NCBI RefSeq assembly: GCF_020736705.1 | Contig: NZ_CP085990.1 | Span: 372,001-436,000 of the forward strand | Direction of reading: 5' to 3' | DNA length: 64,000 nt | Source of the DNA: Psychrobacter sanguinis | Lineage (GTDB): Bacteria > Pseudomonadota > Gammaproteobacteria > Pseudomonadales > Moraxellaceae | Shown: positions 15,806-27,532 of the stretch, one piece after another | How the letters are laid out: every line of letters starts with the position of its first letter | Numbering within the stretch: the stretch's first letter is position 1 | Translations under genes and position numbers: made by a program | Notes under the pieces: generated by a model | The model's input: only the letters and a program-made list of their open reading frames with translations | The model's database searches: none | Told to the model about the DNA's origin: nothing

Positions 15806-15875
15806 CAACCTATCACGCAAAACCAATGCCAACACGACAAGTAATTGGTTTAGTGAGTTTGAAAAAGATAGGTTG
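15806..15875 (+). other. Nested inverted repeats in the leader of the cytochrome gene
   Basis: The outer arms are CAACCTATC (15806-15814) and GATAGGTTG (15867-15875). The inner arms are AAACCAAT (15820-15827) and ATTGGTTT (15844-15851). Together they can form a two-tier hairpin ending about 40 bases before the start codon. It could be an RNA structure in the leader or stacked operator half-sites. Confidence 0.4.
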
Positions 15876-15917
15876 TTTTATAGAAAAAGTATAAATTACT
15901 AAAGCAAGGATATCGCT

Positions 15918-16367
15918 ATGCAAATAAAATCTTTATTAGTGGCAATTACTCTTCCCCTAACTTTGGCATTAACGGCTTGTTCAGGTGGTTCAAATCCTGA
16001 CGTTAGTGCCCGTCAAGATGTTATGAAAGATTGGAAAGATGCCATGAGTGTTATGGGTGGCATGGCCAAAGCGCCTGAAACTTTCGATCTTGCTAAGTTT
16101 CAAGAAAACGCCAAGTTTCTCGCAGAAAGTGCCAATAAACCTTGGGCTCACTTTGCGGATAAAAACCAATTAGGTGAGGCCACTGATGCTGTATGGGTCA
16201 ATGCTACTGATTTTAAAGCAGAAACTGAAAACTTTCAAAAAGTAACCGCAGAACTGAACACAACGGCTCAAAATGCAACGACTTTAGAGGAAATCTTGCC
16301 GGCTTTAAAACCAGTGGGTGACAGCTGTCAGTCTTGTCATGAAGACTTTAGAAAGGCCAAGGATTAA
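15918..16367 (+). CDS. Cytochrome c'-type lipoprotein
   Basis: 149 residues with a lipoprotein signal (TLALTAC, Cys21) and a single C-terminal haem c site C137-Q-S-C140-H141. The rest is helical (DVMKDWKDAMSVMGGMA, FAKFQENAKFLAE-like segments) as in the four-helix cytochrome c' family, where the haem motif lies in the last helix. These proteins bind NO, CO or act as small electron carriers in the periplasm. The lipid anchor is unusual, since classical cytochromes c' are soluble. Start ATG has AAGGA ten bases upstream. Ends at a strong terminator shared with the mscS locus. Confidence 0.85.
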   Translation: MQIKSLLVAITLPLTLALTACSGGSNPDVSARQDVMKDWKDAMSVMGGMAKAPETFDLAKFQENAKFLAESANKPWAHFADKNQLGEATDAVWVNATDFKAETENFQKVTAELNTTAQNATTLEEILPALKPVGDSCQSCHEDFRKAKD

Positions 16368-16399
16368 AGTTTATTTTCATTTACTCTAATTATTAGCAA

Positions 16400-16429
16400 A
16401 AAAAAGCCCTGAATTTATTCAGGGCTTTT
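16400..16429. terminator. Bidirectional terminator between the cytochrome gene and mscS
   Basis: AAAAGCCCTGAA pairs perfectly with TTCAGGGCTTTT. An A-run on the left serves the minus strand and TTTT on the right serves the plus strand. Confidence 0.85.
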
Positions 16430-16486
16430 AAGTATCGTATTAATATCACTTTTCAAAAAAACCTTGTTTGAATAAGCAATCTTCAA

Positions 16487-17469
16487 TTATTCTGGCTGTT
16501 GGTCTAGCTGTTGGCTTTGTAACTTAGCCATCTTCTTAACCAGCTCACTGGCCGATTCATCACTAAAATCCAAAGTACGAATAGGAAACGGAATATTCAC
16601 CCCTGCTGCATCTAGTTGGTCTTTAATCTCTAAGATTACCTCATGAATAGAGGCGACTTTATTGGCTTGAGTACCATCATTAATAAACCATCTGACCTTT
16701 AAGTCAATACTTGATGCACCAAACTCTGTTGCCACTACAGAAGGCTCTGCTAATTTAGAAACAGTCTCCGCTTTTTCAAGCGCCTGTAGAATAACTTCTT
16801 TTGCTTTTCTAATATCATCTTCGTAGCCTATACCCACCGTCAGCTCTAAACGACGACGTTTATAAGCCGTATTGACAGTTAAGGCACTGGTATAAAGTTG
16901 AGAATTGGGAATAACTACCTGTCTACCGTCATAAGTGCGTATGGTAGTGGCTCTGACCTTAATGTCCTCTACCGTACCTTCAAAGTGGCTCTGACCTTAA
17001 TGTCCTCTACCGTACCTTCAAATTCGCCGGAAACAATCTGGTCGCCAATTCGAAACGGTTCAGAAAGTAGCAACAAGATACCTGATAGTAGGTTTTGAAA
17101 AATGTCTTTAAAAGCAAAACCAATGGCTACCGAACCAATCCCTAGCGCACCGACAAGCTTGGCAGGGGTGAAGCCGGGTATGGCAATCACCATGGCTATC
17201 ATTAAACCAATAAAGAAGATTAATGCCCCGCCAATACGCTGAAACACACGCACTAAGTTACGATGGGTATGGCTTTTTGACAGTAGCTTACTAACCACGC
17301 TCTTAAAAATAAGCGATAACAGCCAAAATACCAGTAGCACGACAACCGCCACCATAAAATAAGGCAAACGAACAATAAAGTCGTTTACCATATCATTGGC
17401 AGCCGAGGCTATGACCTGATATTCATTTATCTTATCACCTACTTTGTCAGTAACCGTTACCTGGGGCAT
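16487..17469 (-). pseudogene. mscS: Small-conductance mechanosensitive channel MscS, frameshifted by a 38-bp tandem duplication
   Basis: MscS opens under membrane tension to release solutes during osmotic downshock. The N-terminal part (17469 to 16969, 166 residues) has transmembrane segments (YFMVAVVVLLVFWLLSLIF, GGALIFFIGLMIAMVIAIP) and the pore helix GALGIGSVAIGFAFKD, then reads out of frame after VEDIKVRAT. The C-terminal part continues in another frame with VRATTIRTYDGRQVVIPN and the cytoplasmic domain to 16487. The cause is visible: 16946-16983 and 16984-17021 are identical 38-bp copies. Deleting one restores a continuous 314-residue MscS. The gene is otherwise undamaged, so the event is recent, reversible by slippage, or an assembly error. 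Confidence 0.9.
16946..17021. repeat. Exact 38-bp tandem duplication inside mscS
   Basis: Copies at 16946-16983 and 16984-17021 are identical (each begins AGTGGCTCTGACC and ends TACCTTCAA). The unit is not a multiple of three, so the second copy shifts the frame. It covers the codons for the conserved VEDIKVRAT segment. Confidence 0.97.
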
Positions 17470-17535
17470 GAAACTCCTTATAAAAATTAAATGGTTTAAT
17501 CAATAAATTATTGATACTTGAACACTTAAGACGCT

Positions 17536-18081
17536 TTAGCCCATTAAGTCTGCCTGTACTACTTCAATCCAGTAGCCATCCACGTCTTTAATAAAAACAA
17601 CGTTTTTCATTTTGCCTTCGTCAGGACGTTTTTTAAACTCCACGTTGTTTTCGTCAAACCAAGCCACTGCTGCATTTAAATCTGGTACGCTAAAGCAAAT
17701 ATGACCGAAGCCTTGAGGTTCGGCATTACCATCATGATAGATACGGCCTTCTTCATTCTCAGTGCCATAGTTATGGGTCAACTCTAAAATGCCTCTCTGA
17801 CGGAATGTATAAATTGCCAAGTCTTGATCTGCAGGCAGATTGGCAGCCTCTTCTTCAGTCAATTTGGCCAAAAAGTACAAATCAAACTCCATTTCAGGAA
17901 ACTTTTTAACAGTCAATAATGTCATGCCAAGGACCCCAGTATAAAAGGCCAAAGACTGCTTCGGGTCTTTTACCCGCAACATCGTATGGTTAAAAGTATA
18001 ACCAGACGTGGCAGAGGCAATCGGCTGCACTCCATCTACCTGTACTGAATTTTCTGGTTGATCAATATAAGTAACAGACAT
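17536..18081 (-). CDS. gloA: Lactoylglutathione lyase (glyoxalase I)
   Basis: GloA isomerises the methylglyoxal-glutathione hemithioacetal to S-lactoylglutathione. 181 residues, two glyoxalase beta-alpha-beta-beta-beta modules. Metal ligands are visible as His in FNHTMLRVKD, Glu in LELTHNYGTE, His in GFGHICFSV and Glu in YWIEVVQ. At about 180 residues with an N-terminal extension it resembles the longer, typically zinc-dependent form (human or Pseudomonas GloA3 type) more than the 135-residue E. coli nickel enzyme; that metal preference is inference. Confidence 0.93.
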   Translation of the reverse strand: MSVTYIDQPENSVQVDGVQPIASATSGYTFNHTMLRVKDPKQSLAFYTGVLGMTLLTVKKFPEMEFDLYFLAKLTEEEAANLPADQDLAIYTFRQRGILELTHNYGTENEEGRIYHDGNAEPQGFGHICFSVPDLNAAVAWFDENNVEFKKRPDEGKMKNVVFIKDVDGYWIEVVQADLMG

Positions 18082-18235
18082 AGTTATTTCCTTAGCTATA
18101 ATTGAGATAAAAAATTTGAGATAAAAAAGTTAATCTAAATCAATAAATGACAGTCAATTTATTCAAATCACTCCTATCAATACCACTAATATCAATAAAG
18201 TGAAAAATGAACTAGAAGCTTTTACATGGAGGCTC

Positions 18236-18883
18236 TTACATAGGTAAAAATTCTACCTCACCTGTGTCTAAATTATACTCCGCCCCCACAATAAGCAACT
18301 CACCCTCACGGTTCATGTCTTCTAGTAAGCGTGAGGCATGTTTTAGTTGGCTGACTGACATACGCACATTGGCGCTAATTGAGCGATCAATAAGCTCTTG
18401 TACATCAATATCGCCGCCTTTGGCAGTGGCAAGCTCATGTAAGTTATACACACTGGGGCGAATACGATCGACGATCGACTGCAGATTGGTGGTGTAGTTT
18501 TGCTCTGGATTCATTAATGCTTCAACACAAGCGGTCACTGCACCGCAATGAGAATGACCTAATACTACCACCAAACGAGTACCGAACTTCTCCACCGCAA
18601 ACTCAATCGAGCCAATTTGAGATGGTGCAACCACGTTGCCTGCGACTCGAATAACGAATAAATCTCCCAAACCTTGGTCAAAGACAATCTCTACGGGTAC
18701 ACGAGCATCTGAGCAGCCTAAAATAATGGCAAATGGGTCTTGCTCTGAAATTAGTTCATGACGGGCAGGCATAGGATGATTAGGATCAGTTAAGCTTTTG
18801 ACATATCTGGCATTGCCACTTTTTAGCCACTGTAATGCTTCTTCACCGGTCTTAGGTTTGTCACCTTGATTTCTTGATGGCAT
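18236..18883 (-). CDS. can: Beta-carbonic anhydrase
   Basis: Interconverts CO2 and bicarbonate, supplying bicarbonate for carboxylations. 215 residues, close to E. coli Can. The catalytic and zinc residues are Cys57, Asp59 and Arg61 (GCSDARV) with His110 and Cys113 (GHSHCGAV). The segment GDLFVIRVAGNVV is conserved in the family. Start ATG 18883 has AAGGACGAG upstream. Monocistronic by spacing. Confidence 0.94.
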   Translation of the reverse strand: MPSRNQGDKPKTGEEALQWLKSGNARYVKSLTDPNHPMPARHELISEQDPFAIILGCSDARVPVEIVFDQGLGDLFVIRVAGNVVAPSQIGSIEFAVEKFGTRLVVVLGHSHCGAVTACVEALMNPEQNYTTNLQSIVDRIRPSVYNLHELATAKGGDIDVQELIDRSISANVRMSVSQLKHASRLLEDMNREGELLIVGAEYNLDTGEVEFLPM

Positions 18884-19329
18884 GATATCGGTCTCGTCCT
18901 TGTCAAAAATAGGGTTAAATATGGGGCTGAAAATAGGGGTACATTAGAAAGTTTGGGGATAATTCTAACATAAGCCAATGAGGTTCTTAGCCATTATTAT
19001 GCTAAGTTTTACAGACCTTCCACAATTTCCTTAAGCTTGAAAACCCACAAATTTATTGTGATTTAACAGGCTCGACCCTGACTAAACTGAGACACGATAC
19101 TGCTCTTTTGACAACAGTGTCTTGATGCTTTGAATCATTGCTATTTTATTTCACTACTATTCTGACTGACCATAACTGTGACTTTGACTGGCTTGTTGAT
19201 GCAATAAGTAGTTCATAAATAGGTATATAAATAAAAGCTGTAGATAGCATAAAGCCCTCATATTAGAGGGCTTTATGTGATAACTGTTTGAAAGTAGTTT
19301 TCTACTCTAAGAATGGCTCTATATTAAAA
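18884..19329. other. Intergenic region between can and gltD
   Basis: No gene seen. Contains the gltD terminator at 19248-19277 and presumably the can promoter, which I could not place with confidence. Confidence 0.5.
19248..19277. terminator. Terminator of gltD
   Basis: CATAAAGCCCTC pairs perfectly with GAGGGCTTTATG around a 6-base loop. It lies about 50 bases past the gltD stop on the minus strand. Confidence 0.75.
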
Positions 19330-20763
<1,434 letters not shown>

Positions 20764-20990
20764 TTAAGTTGGTATTACCACTGCAGTCATCAGGCTTAAA
20801 TAAAATAGTTGGCCCATACGCTGCTGCTACGGTAAAACCTGCCGCAAGAGGGGTTGCTCCCTCACTTGGACAAAATATACTGGGAGGTTGGGACAAAGAG
20901 AAAGGCTTAAGCTTCAAATAGAAAACTGTAAACTGCTTTTCTTCTTTAATTCTCAACCTTTATTAAAATAAAACCAATCTTGGGGTAAGC

Positions 20991-21024
20991 AGTCTTGGAT
21001 CTCAAATTATTGATCCCCAAGACT
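20991..21024 (-). other. Stem-loop in the gltB-gltD spacer
   Basis: AGTCTTGGATC can pair with GATCCCCAAGACT leaving a two-base bulge. It lies directly after the gltB stop. No T-run follows, so it may protect the upstream message or partly attenuate gltD rather than terminate. Confidence 0.4.
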
Positions 21025-21040
21025 AAGGTTCATATGCTCC

Positions 21041-24000
21041 CTATTGAGGGTCTGCCGTTGTGCTGTGTAATAGTGAGGCCATATTAGCGGCTTTAGGTTT
21101 CACTAAGAATACTTTACGCACATAATGTTCAAAGTCTGCCAAAATCTGACGACCCCAAGCACTACCGGTTTTTTCGACATGGGTTTCAATGATTTGTTTT
21201 AGATAAATACGATGCTCTTCCGTCTGCTCGCTTGAGATGCGATGCAAGTCAATAAGCTCGTGGTTACAACGATCAAAGAAAGTATTGTCTAAGTCGAGAA
21301 CAAAGGCAAAGCCACCAGTCATACCAGCACCAAAGTTTAGACCGGTTTTACCCAACACGGTCACCACACCCCCAGTCATGTATTCACAGCAGTGATCGCC
21401 GACGCCTTCAACTACAGCATGAGCCCCTGAGTTACGGACTGCAAAACGCTCTCCCGCAGTCCCCGAAGCATACAATTTACCGCCCGTTGCGCCATATAAA
21501 CAGGTATTACCAATAATGGCAGTTTCTTGCGACGCAAACGTTGACCCTTTAGGCGGATAAATAACAATTTCACCGCCCGCCATACCTTTACCAACATAGT
21601 CGTTGGCATCACCTTCAAGCTCGATGTTTAATCCGCCCGCATTCCATACACCCAAACTTTGACCTGCGGTACCGGCAAGGTGCAATTTAATAGGACTGTC
21701 TGACATTCCTAAATTTCCCCATACCTGAGCAATCTCACCTGAGATACGGGCACCAATTGAGCGGTCACAGTTACCTACTTGATAGCTATAAGTCCCGCCT
21801 TGACCTTGACGAATTGCCAAAATCATATCGTCGACCATTTTTTCAGCCAACAAGCCTTTATCAAACGGCTCGTTACGTTCTACCTGACAAGTTTGCGGCT
21901 TACCTTCAGCGGCAGGATGACTACGTAACAGAGGCGTTAAGTCTAGATTACGCTGCTTCTGAGTTGTACCTTCTATAATCTCTAATAAGTCTGTACGACC
22001 GACCAACTCTTCCATAGAACGCACACCTAAGAAGGCCAACCACTCACGAGTTTCAGTAGCCACAAACTTGAAGAAGTTAATTAGCATTTCAGCTTCACCA
22101 ATGAAATGCTCGTCACGTAAACGGGCTTGCTGAGTAGCGACACCTGTTGGACAGTTGTTTAAATGACAAATCCTTAGGTACTTACAGCCCACTGCAATCA
22201 TTGGCGTGGTACCAAAACCAAAGCTTTCTGCCCCTAAAATAGCGGCTTTTACCACATCAAGACCCGTTTTTAAGCCACCATCAGTTTGCATACGCACTTT
22301 GTCACGCAGACCATTAACCCGTAAGGATTGGTGCGCTTCAGCCAAGCCTAATTCCCAAGGAGAGCCGGCATGATGGATTGAAGATAAAGGTGATGCTGCA
22401 GTACCGCCATCATAACCAGAAATAGTAATCAAATCAGCATAGGCCTTGGCAACACCGGTAGCAATAGTCCCTACCCCAGGACGAGAAACGAGCTTCACTG
22501 ATACTAATGCTTCAGGGTTCACTTGTTTTAAGTCGAAGATTAACTGGGCCAAATCCTCAATCGAGTAAATATCATGATGCGGTGGTGGAGAGATCAAAGT
22601 CACACCCGGTACTGAATAGCGCAGACGGGCAATAAGTGAGTTCACTTTACCACCTGGCAACTGACCACCCTCGCCCGGTTTTGCCCCTTGGGCTACTTTA
22701 ATCTGCATTACTTGTGCCGAACGTAGGTACGCTGGCGTTACCCCAAATCGGCCAGAGGCAATCTGTTTAATTTTTGAGTTACGCATAGTGCCGTAACGTA
22801 CTGGATCTTCACCACCCTCACCAGAGTTTGAACGACCGCCAATGGTATTCATCGCCATCGCAATAGCTTCATGAGCCTCAGGGGATAACGCGCCCAAGGA
22901 CATACCTGCAGAATCGAAACGAGGTAAAATATCAGCGATATCCTCTACTTCCTCCACAGGAATACTATTGCCTGACTTTAATTGCAGTAAATCACGCAAT
23001 GTGGCCACAGGGCGCATATTTACTAAGCTAGCGTATTGACGATAATTTTCATAATCACCGGTACGAACCGCTGTATGTAGGGTGTTAATCACATCAGGGT
23101 TAAACGCATGGTATTCTTTGTTGAAAACGAATTTCAACATACCACCTTGATCCAGGGGCGTACGACGACTAAAGGCATTCTTAGCCAGTAAAGCTTGGTC
23201 TTCTGCTAAATCTTTAAAAGTTGCGCCCTGAATACGGCTTTGCACCCCTTTAAAGCATAGCTCTACAATCTCTTCGGACAAGCCCACTGCTTCGAAAAGC
23301 TGAGCACCACGATAAGAGACAATGGTTGAGATACCCATTTTAGATAGGATTTTTAACAAGCCTTTGTCTAAGCCTTTACGGAAATTAGCGCGTGCTTGTA
23401 GAGGGTCACCCAATAGCTCACCTGATGATACCAAATCTGAAATAACATCATAAGCCAAGTAAGGATAGACACAGGTAGCGCCGAAGCCAATTAATACTGC
23501 AACTTGATGCGAGTCACGGGCAATACCTGTTTCAATAATTAAGTTGGCATCGGTACGAAGCCCTTTTTCGATAAGGTAATGATGTACTGCCCCTGTCACC
23601 AATATAGCATTGGCAGGCAATTTACCTTTCTCAATGCCTTTATCTGACAAGATAATCAGTGTTTTTTTGTCTAAAATGGCTTGCTCAACCTGCTCACAAA
23701 TTTGCTTAATGGCAGTGTCTAATGACAGAGACTCATCGTAGTTGATATCGATACGCTGACTGACAAATGCCGAATCATCTAACGCTTCGATTTGCTGCAT
23801 CTTACTTGGTGACAATACTGGTGACGATAAGATAATACGGTGCGCGTCTCGAGGAGTCGGGTTAAAAATATTGGTCTCAGCTCCCAAACACGTCTGTAGC
23901 GACATTACAATCGATTCACGTAAAGGGTCGATTGGCGGGTTGGTAACCTGAGCGAATTGCTGACGGAAGAAGTCAGCCACATTACGCACTTGCTTAGACA

Positions 24001-25579
24001 ATACTGCCATAGGCGTATCATCCCCCATTGAACCTACTGGCTCTTGACCATTTTCAGCATTGGGACGAATGATTTCGGTACGCTCTTCGTTGGTGATGTT
24101 GAACATTTTTTGCAGTGCTTTTAGCGGCTCACCGCGTACTCCTTGCTCAAGCAGCTTTTCTTCTATCTGTTCATTTTCACGAATTCGAGTGGCTTCTTCA
24201 CGTAACCATTTGCGATAAGGGTGGGCTTTTTTCAAGCGATTACTGATCACCTGGTCATCCAATACCTCACCATTTAAGGTGTCAATAACCAACATTTGAC
24301 CAGGTCCGACACGACCTTTGGCAATCACATCGTTAGGGTCATAATCCCAAACCCCAATCTCTGAAGCTACTGTGATGTAACCATTTTTGGTAGTAACCCA
24401 ACGTGAAGGACGTAAACCATTACGGTCTAACATACATACTGCATAACGGCCATCTTGAATAACCAGACCTGCCGGACCATCCCATGGCTCCATATGCTGC
24501 GAGTAAAATTCATAGAAAGCACGTAAATCCATGTCCATGCTGTCAACGTTTTGCCAAGCAGGTGGCACTAAAATTGACATGGCATGGAACAAACTCATAC
24601 CCCCTGAAATCAATACCTCAAGCATATTGTCTAAGCTTGAAGAGTCCGAACCAGTGCGGTTAACCAAAGGATGTAATTGGGTGATTTCTGGTAACTTTGG
24701 TGTCTCAAGTTTAGGCGTGCGGGCGACCGACCAGTTGCGGTTGGCGGTAATGGTGTTTAGCTCACCATTGTGTGCCAAATAACGGAAAGGCTGGGCCAAT
24801 GGCCAACGTGGCAACGTATTGGTTGAAAAGCGTTGATGGAAAACCACGATATGAGAATGCAGACGGCTGTCTTGCAAGTCGCTATAAAAGGCAGGTAGAT
24901 CTGAAGGCATTACCAAACCTTTATAGATAACCGTTTCACAGTTTAAAGAAGTCACATAAAATAAAGGATCTTCGGTTAATGCAATCTCTGCTTTTTTACG
25001 AGCAACATATAACTTACGGTTAAAATCCTCAGCGCACAGTTCAGCAGGCGCATTGACAAAAACTTGCTTGAACTGTGGTAGTGTCTCACGAGCGATTTCG
25101 CCAACTATTGACAAATCTACTGGCACATCACGCCAACCGGCAACGGTCAGTCCTTGCTGCTCAATTTCTTTGTCCAATACCTGTTGGCTATGTGCCGCTA
25201 GGCTGTCATCAAGGTTTAAAAATACCATACCAACTGCAAAGTTTTCTTCTAATTCAATACCTAGCTCTGCAGCAACCACTTGGAAAAACTCAACTGGTTT
25301 GGCCAATAACAAACCACAACCATCACCCGTTTTACCGTCAGCAGCAACCCCACCACGGTGAGTCATACAGCTTAAACTATGAATGGCAGTTTTAACTAAA
25401 TGATGACTTGGTTTACCTTCAATATGAGCCACTAATCCGAAACCACAGTTGTCTGTGAAATCGTCAGGAGAGGCTAAATAGGTAATGTTATCGGTAGTAG
25501 AATTGTCTGTAGAAGAATGAGGAGGCTTGCTATCGGGATAATTTAGGGCGGCAGAGTGGGCTGTAAAAGTCTGTGTCAT
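21041..25579 (-). CDS. gltB: Glutamate synthase (NADPH) large subunit
   Basis: Large subunit of GOGAT. 1,512 residues from ATG 25579, which has AAGGA six bases upstream; an upstream in-frame start at 25618 lacks one. A propeptide of 44 residues precedes the catalytic Cys45 ([13 protein letters not shown]), the N-terminal nucleophile of the class II glutaminase domain. The central domain, the FMN-binding synthase domain ([31 protein letters not shown]) and its 3Fe-4S cysteines ([19 protein letters not shown], here [17 protein letters not shown]) follow. The C-terminal beta-helix contains [23 protein letters not shown] and [11 protein letters not shown]. Forms a unit with gltD. Confidence 0.97.
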   Translation of the reverse strand: MTQTFTAHSAALNYPDSKPPHSSTDNSTTDNITYLASPDDFTDNCGFGLVAHIEGKPSHHLVKTAIHSLSCMTHRGGVAADGKTGDGCGLLLAKPVEFFQVVAAELGIELEENFAVGMVFLNLDDSLAAHSQQVLDKEIEQQGLTVAGWRDVPVDLSIVGEIARETLPQFKQVFVNAPAELCAEDFNRKLYVARKKAEIALTEDPLFYVTSLNCETVIYKGLVMPSDLPAFYSDLQDSRLHSHIVVFHQRFSTNTLPRWPLAQPFRYLAHNGELNTITANRNWSVARTPKLETPKLPEITQLHPLVNRTGSDSSSLDNMLEVLISGGMSLFHAMSILVPPAWQNVDSMDMDLRAFYEFYSQHMEPWDGPAGLVIQDGRYAVCMLDRNGLRPSRWVTTKNGYITVASEIGVWDYDPNDVIAKGRVGPGQMLVIDTLNGEVLDDQVISNRLKKAHPYRKWLREEATRIRENEQIEEKLLEQGVRGEPLKALQKMFNITNEERTEIIRPNAENGQEPVGSMGDDTPMAVLSKQVRNVADFFRQQFAQVTNPPIDPLRESIVMSLQTCLGAETNIFNPTPRDAHRIILSSPVLSPSKMQQIEALDDSAFVSQRIDINYDESLSLDTAIKQICEQVEQAILDKKTLIILSDKGIEKGKLPANAILVTGAVHHYLIEKGLRTDANLIIETGIARDSHQVAVLIGFGATCVYPYLAYDVISDLVSSGELLGDPLQARANFRKGLDKGLLKILSKMGISTIVSYRGAQLFEAVGLSEEIVELCFKGVQSRIQGATFKDLAEDQALLAKNAFSRRTPLDQGGMLKFVFNKEYHAFNPDVINTLHTAVRTGDYENYRQYASLVNMRPVATLRDLLQLKSGNSIPVEEVEDIADILPRFDSAGMSLGALSPEAHEAIAMAMNTIGGRSNSGEGGEDPVRYGTMRNSKIKQIASGRFGVTPAYLRSAQVMQIKVAQGAKPGEGGQLPGGKVNSLIARLRYSVPGVTLISPPPHHDIYSIEDLAQLIFDLKQVNPEALVSVKLVSRPGVGTIATGVAKAYADLITISGYDGGTAASPLSSIHHAGSPWELGLAEAHQSLRVNGLRDKVRMQTDGGLKTGLDVVKAAILGAESFGFGTTPMIAVGCKYLRICHLNNCPTGVATQQARLRDEHFIGEAEMLINFFKFVATETREWLAFLGVRSMEELVGRTDLLEIIEGTTQKQRNLDLTPLLRSHPAAEGKPQTCQVERNEPFDKGLLAEKMVDDMILAIRQGQGGTYSYQVGNCDRSIGARISGEIAQVWGNLGMSDSPIKLHLAGTAGQSLGVWNAGGLNIELEGDANDYVGKGMAGGEIVIYPPKGSTFASQETAIIGNTCLYGATGGKLYASGTAGERFAVRNSGAHAVVEGVGDHCCEYMTGGVVTVLGKTGLNFGAGMTGGFAFVLDLDNTFFDRCNHELIDLHRISSEQTEEHRIYLKQIIETHVEKTGSAWGRQILADFEHYVRKVFLVKPKAANMASLLHSTTADPQ

Positions 25580-26315
25580 GGCGTGTCCTTTATTTATGTG
25601 ATGGCTTTGACTCATCACTAAATGATTTTTCTAGATAGGCACAGCTATCGGGATAGATATAACAGCTGTGGTAGGAAGTAAGCCAAAAAATAGAGAGTTC
25701 GAATAAGCATCTCACTACGTATCTTAATGACTGTGACGCTTTGTGAGGCCAATGTCTAACAACAATACATCGCTTAAACATTAACACTCTACCTAAATAA
25801 GTCAGATAAAGCTGGGATAATATTTAATACTTTATCGCCCTCACCAGGTAACTATTCATCATCTAAAAAAGCGTCGTAAATAATGAATGAATAATGAACG
25901 GAGCAATTATCTAAGATAGCGGAAAATATCGGTCATTACTATCAAGAATAAAAATACCTATAATAACATTGCTAAACGTTCTACAAACCATATTAGAGAA
26001 ACATAGTTATAAAATCCAGTGAAATTTAATGACCCAGTTGGTTTTTTTCGTGACATTTTATTTTTGCGTAAGCCCTTATTAACTAATAGCTTTATCGATT
26101 TGTAGTGTTTAGAAAATCTGTCCTTGCCCTTTAGAATATGTAATTTTAGAGTCTGCCATACACACTAGATATGCTATCGTGCCTTGATAACAAAGGTGAA
26201 CAAACCCTAACACAAAACTCATTTTCATTTTTTATAAGTCTATTTTCAGACATAAAAAAAGGTGCTCTTAATTGAGCACCTTTAGCGTAAATAATCTTAA
26301 AACACGTTAAGTTTA
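25580..26315. other. Intergenic region between gltB and the SPOR-protein gene
   Basis: 736 bp in which I see no gene or RNA family. It holds the terminator of the next minus-strand gene at 26258-26283 and the unplaced gltB promoter. Its length suggests regulated gltB transcription. Confidence 0.45.
26258..26283. terminator. Terminator of the SPOR-protein gene
   Basis: AAAGGTGCTC pairs perfectly with GAGCACCTTT around TTAATT. On the minus strand the stem is followed by a T-run, so it ends the aroB/SPOR-protein transcript. Confidence 0.85.
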
Positions 26316-27383
26316 CTATTCAGATTTTTGATCGATAAGTTGTTTAATACTGTCATTTTCACCATTGTTCGAGGATTTTTGACTATTTTTATTACTTTCA
26401 GCTGACTTTTTCTCTTGCTTTTCTTGAGGCTTAGTAGGCTCGACTTTAGGTTTGGTAGGAGTCTTCGGCGCGGTAGTTTCTTTTTCGGTAGACGTCTCAT
26501 TAGTCACCACTTTACGCTCTTCTTTAACCGATAAAGTCTCACTGGTATCGTTAGAGTTTCTAATCTCATTACTAGTAACCGCTGGCTGGCTCGAGGCAGA
26601 GGAGGACGAATTATTATTGCTAGTATAGCTGTTTTCGTTGCTCTTAGTCGGGGCATTGTTCTGATTAGATTTTGACTCAGTGGCACGAGTACGAGCAGCC
26701 AACTCACGTCTAGTAGGCTGAAGCTTCACTTGTCTGGTTCTGTTTCTAGACAAATCTTTTACCGGTCCAGATAGCTCGTAGTTTTCGATAATGTCTAAAT
26801 AATCTGAAATCTCTTCAGGAAGGACTTGAACATTGGCGGGTAAACCAAAATCTACACTATCAGCAGCATTGGTTGCCTGCTGCTTATTGCCCATGACATC
26901 GTAAGTTAACAAATAACGGGGTTGGTTATTAGAATCACGATAACGAAAATAGGCAAACTTTTGTCTATCATCGCGTGAATCTAAATAGTCAGTAATAATC
27001 TCATGCTCAGACACGTCCATTACCTGAACCGTCCATTTACCCTTATTTTTCTTCAAATATCTAGAGTCTTTAAACTCACTAGGATAATCACGTAACTCTC
27101 TAACCAGTTCATCAAAAGAGATAGGCTTAACATCTGCACTTAACTCATTTAATTGTTCAATGTGCTTTACCTGATCAATATTAGAAGCCAGCACTTCTGG
27201 TGGCGCCTCTTTCTCTGCTTCTTTCTCATCTTCGAAGATTGGAGCCGAGCTGAACATCCACAAAGCCAGAGCTGCAGCGCTCGTTAATAAAGCCATGATA
27301 AGCCACACGCTGGCAACAATGCGTTTTTTATTCTTCTGTGACTTCTCAGGATTATTAGAAGGAGAGCTTTGAGTGATTGCCAT
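26316..27383 (-). CDS. SPOR-like domain membrane protein
   Basis: 355 residues. A cytoplasmic N-terminus precedes one transmembrane helix (about 22-45, VASVWLIMALLTSAAALALW), typical of DamX/FtsN-like proteins. A segment from about 116 to 190 (KWTVQVMDVSEH, RYLLTYDVMGNKQQA, FGLPANVQVLP) has the beta-alpha-beta pattern of a SPOR domain, which binds denuded septal peptidoglycan. The last 130 residues are low-complexity Asn/Ser/Lys/Glu/Pro. In related genomes a SPOR protein commonly sits between aroB and gltB, which supports the call. Here the domain is internal instead of C-terminal, and the match is weak, so a divergent function is possible. Confidence 0.6.
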   Translation of the reverse strand: MAITQSSPSNNPEKSQKNKKRIVASVWLIMALLTSAAALALWMFSSAPIFEDEKEAEKEAPPEVLASNIDQVKHIEQLNELSADVKPISFDELVRELRDYPSEFKDSRYLKKNKGKWTVQVMDVSEHEIITDYLDSRDDRQKFAYFRYRDSNNQPRYLLTYDVMGNKQQATNAADSVDFGLPANVQVLPEEISDYLDIIENYELSGPVKDLSRNRTRQVKLQPTRRELAARTRATESKSNQNNAPTKSNENSYTSNNNSSSSASSQPAVTSNEIRNSNDTSETLSVKEERKVVTNETSTEKETTAPKTPTKPKVEPTKPQEKQEKKSAESNKNSQKSSNNGENDSIKQLIDQKSE

Positions 27384-27532
27384 AGAGCAAATCCAGTAAA
27401 TAGATAGTTATTAAAAAAAGAAGGTGACTAAAAGAGTATTATTACTGCCTGTGACAGTAATTAAAAGAAAGCTAAAGCAGTTAAGATAATTCATCTAACT
27501 TTGTGCTAACTTAAGCGCTGCTACACCGCTTA

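Noticed and set aside
24858..24867. Second Neisseria-type uptake word in gltB
   Set aside because: TGCAGACGGC differs from the reverse complement of the DUS at one base, is single and lies in coding sequence; chance match.
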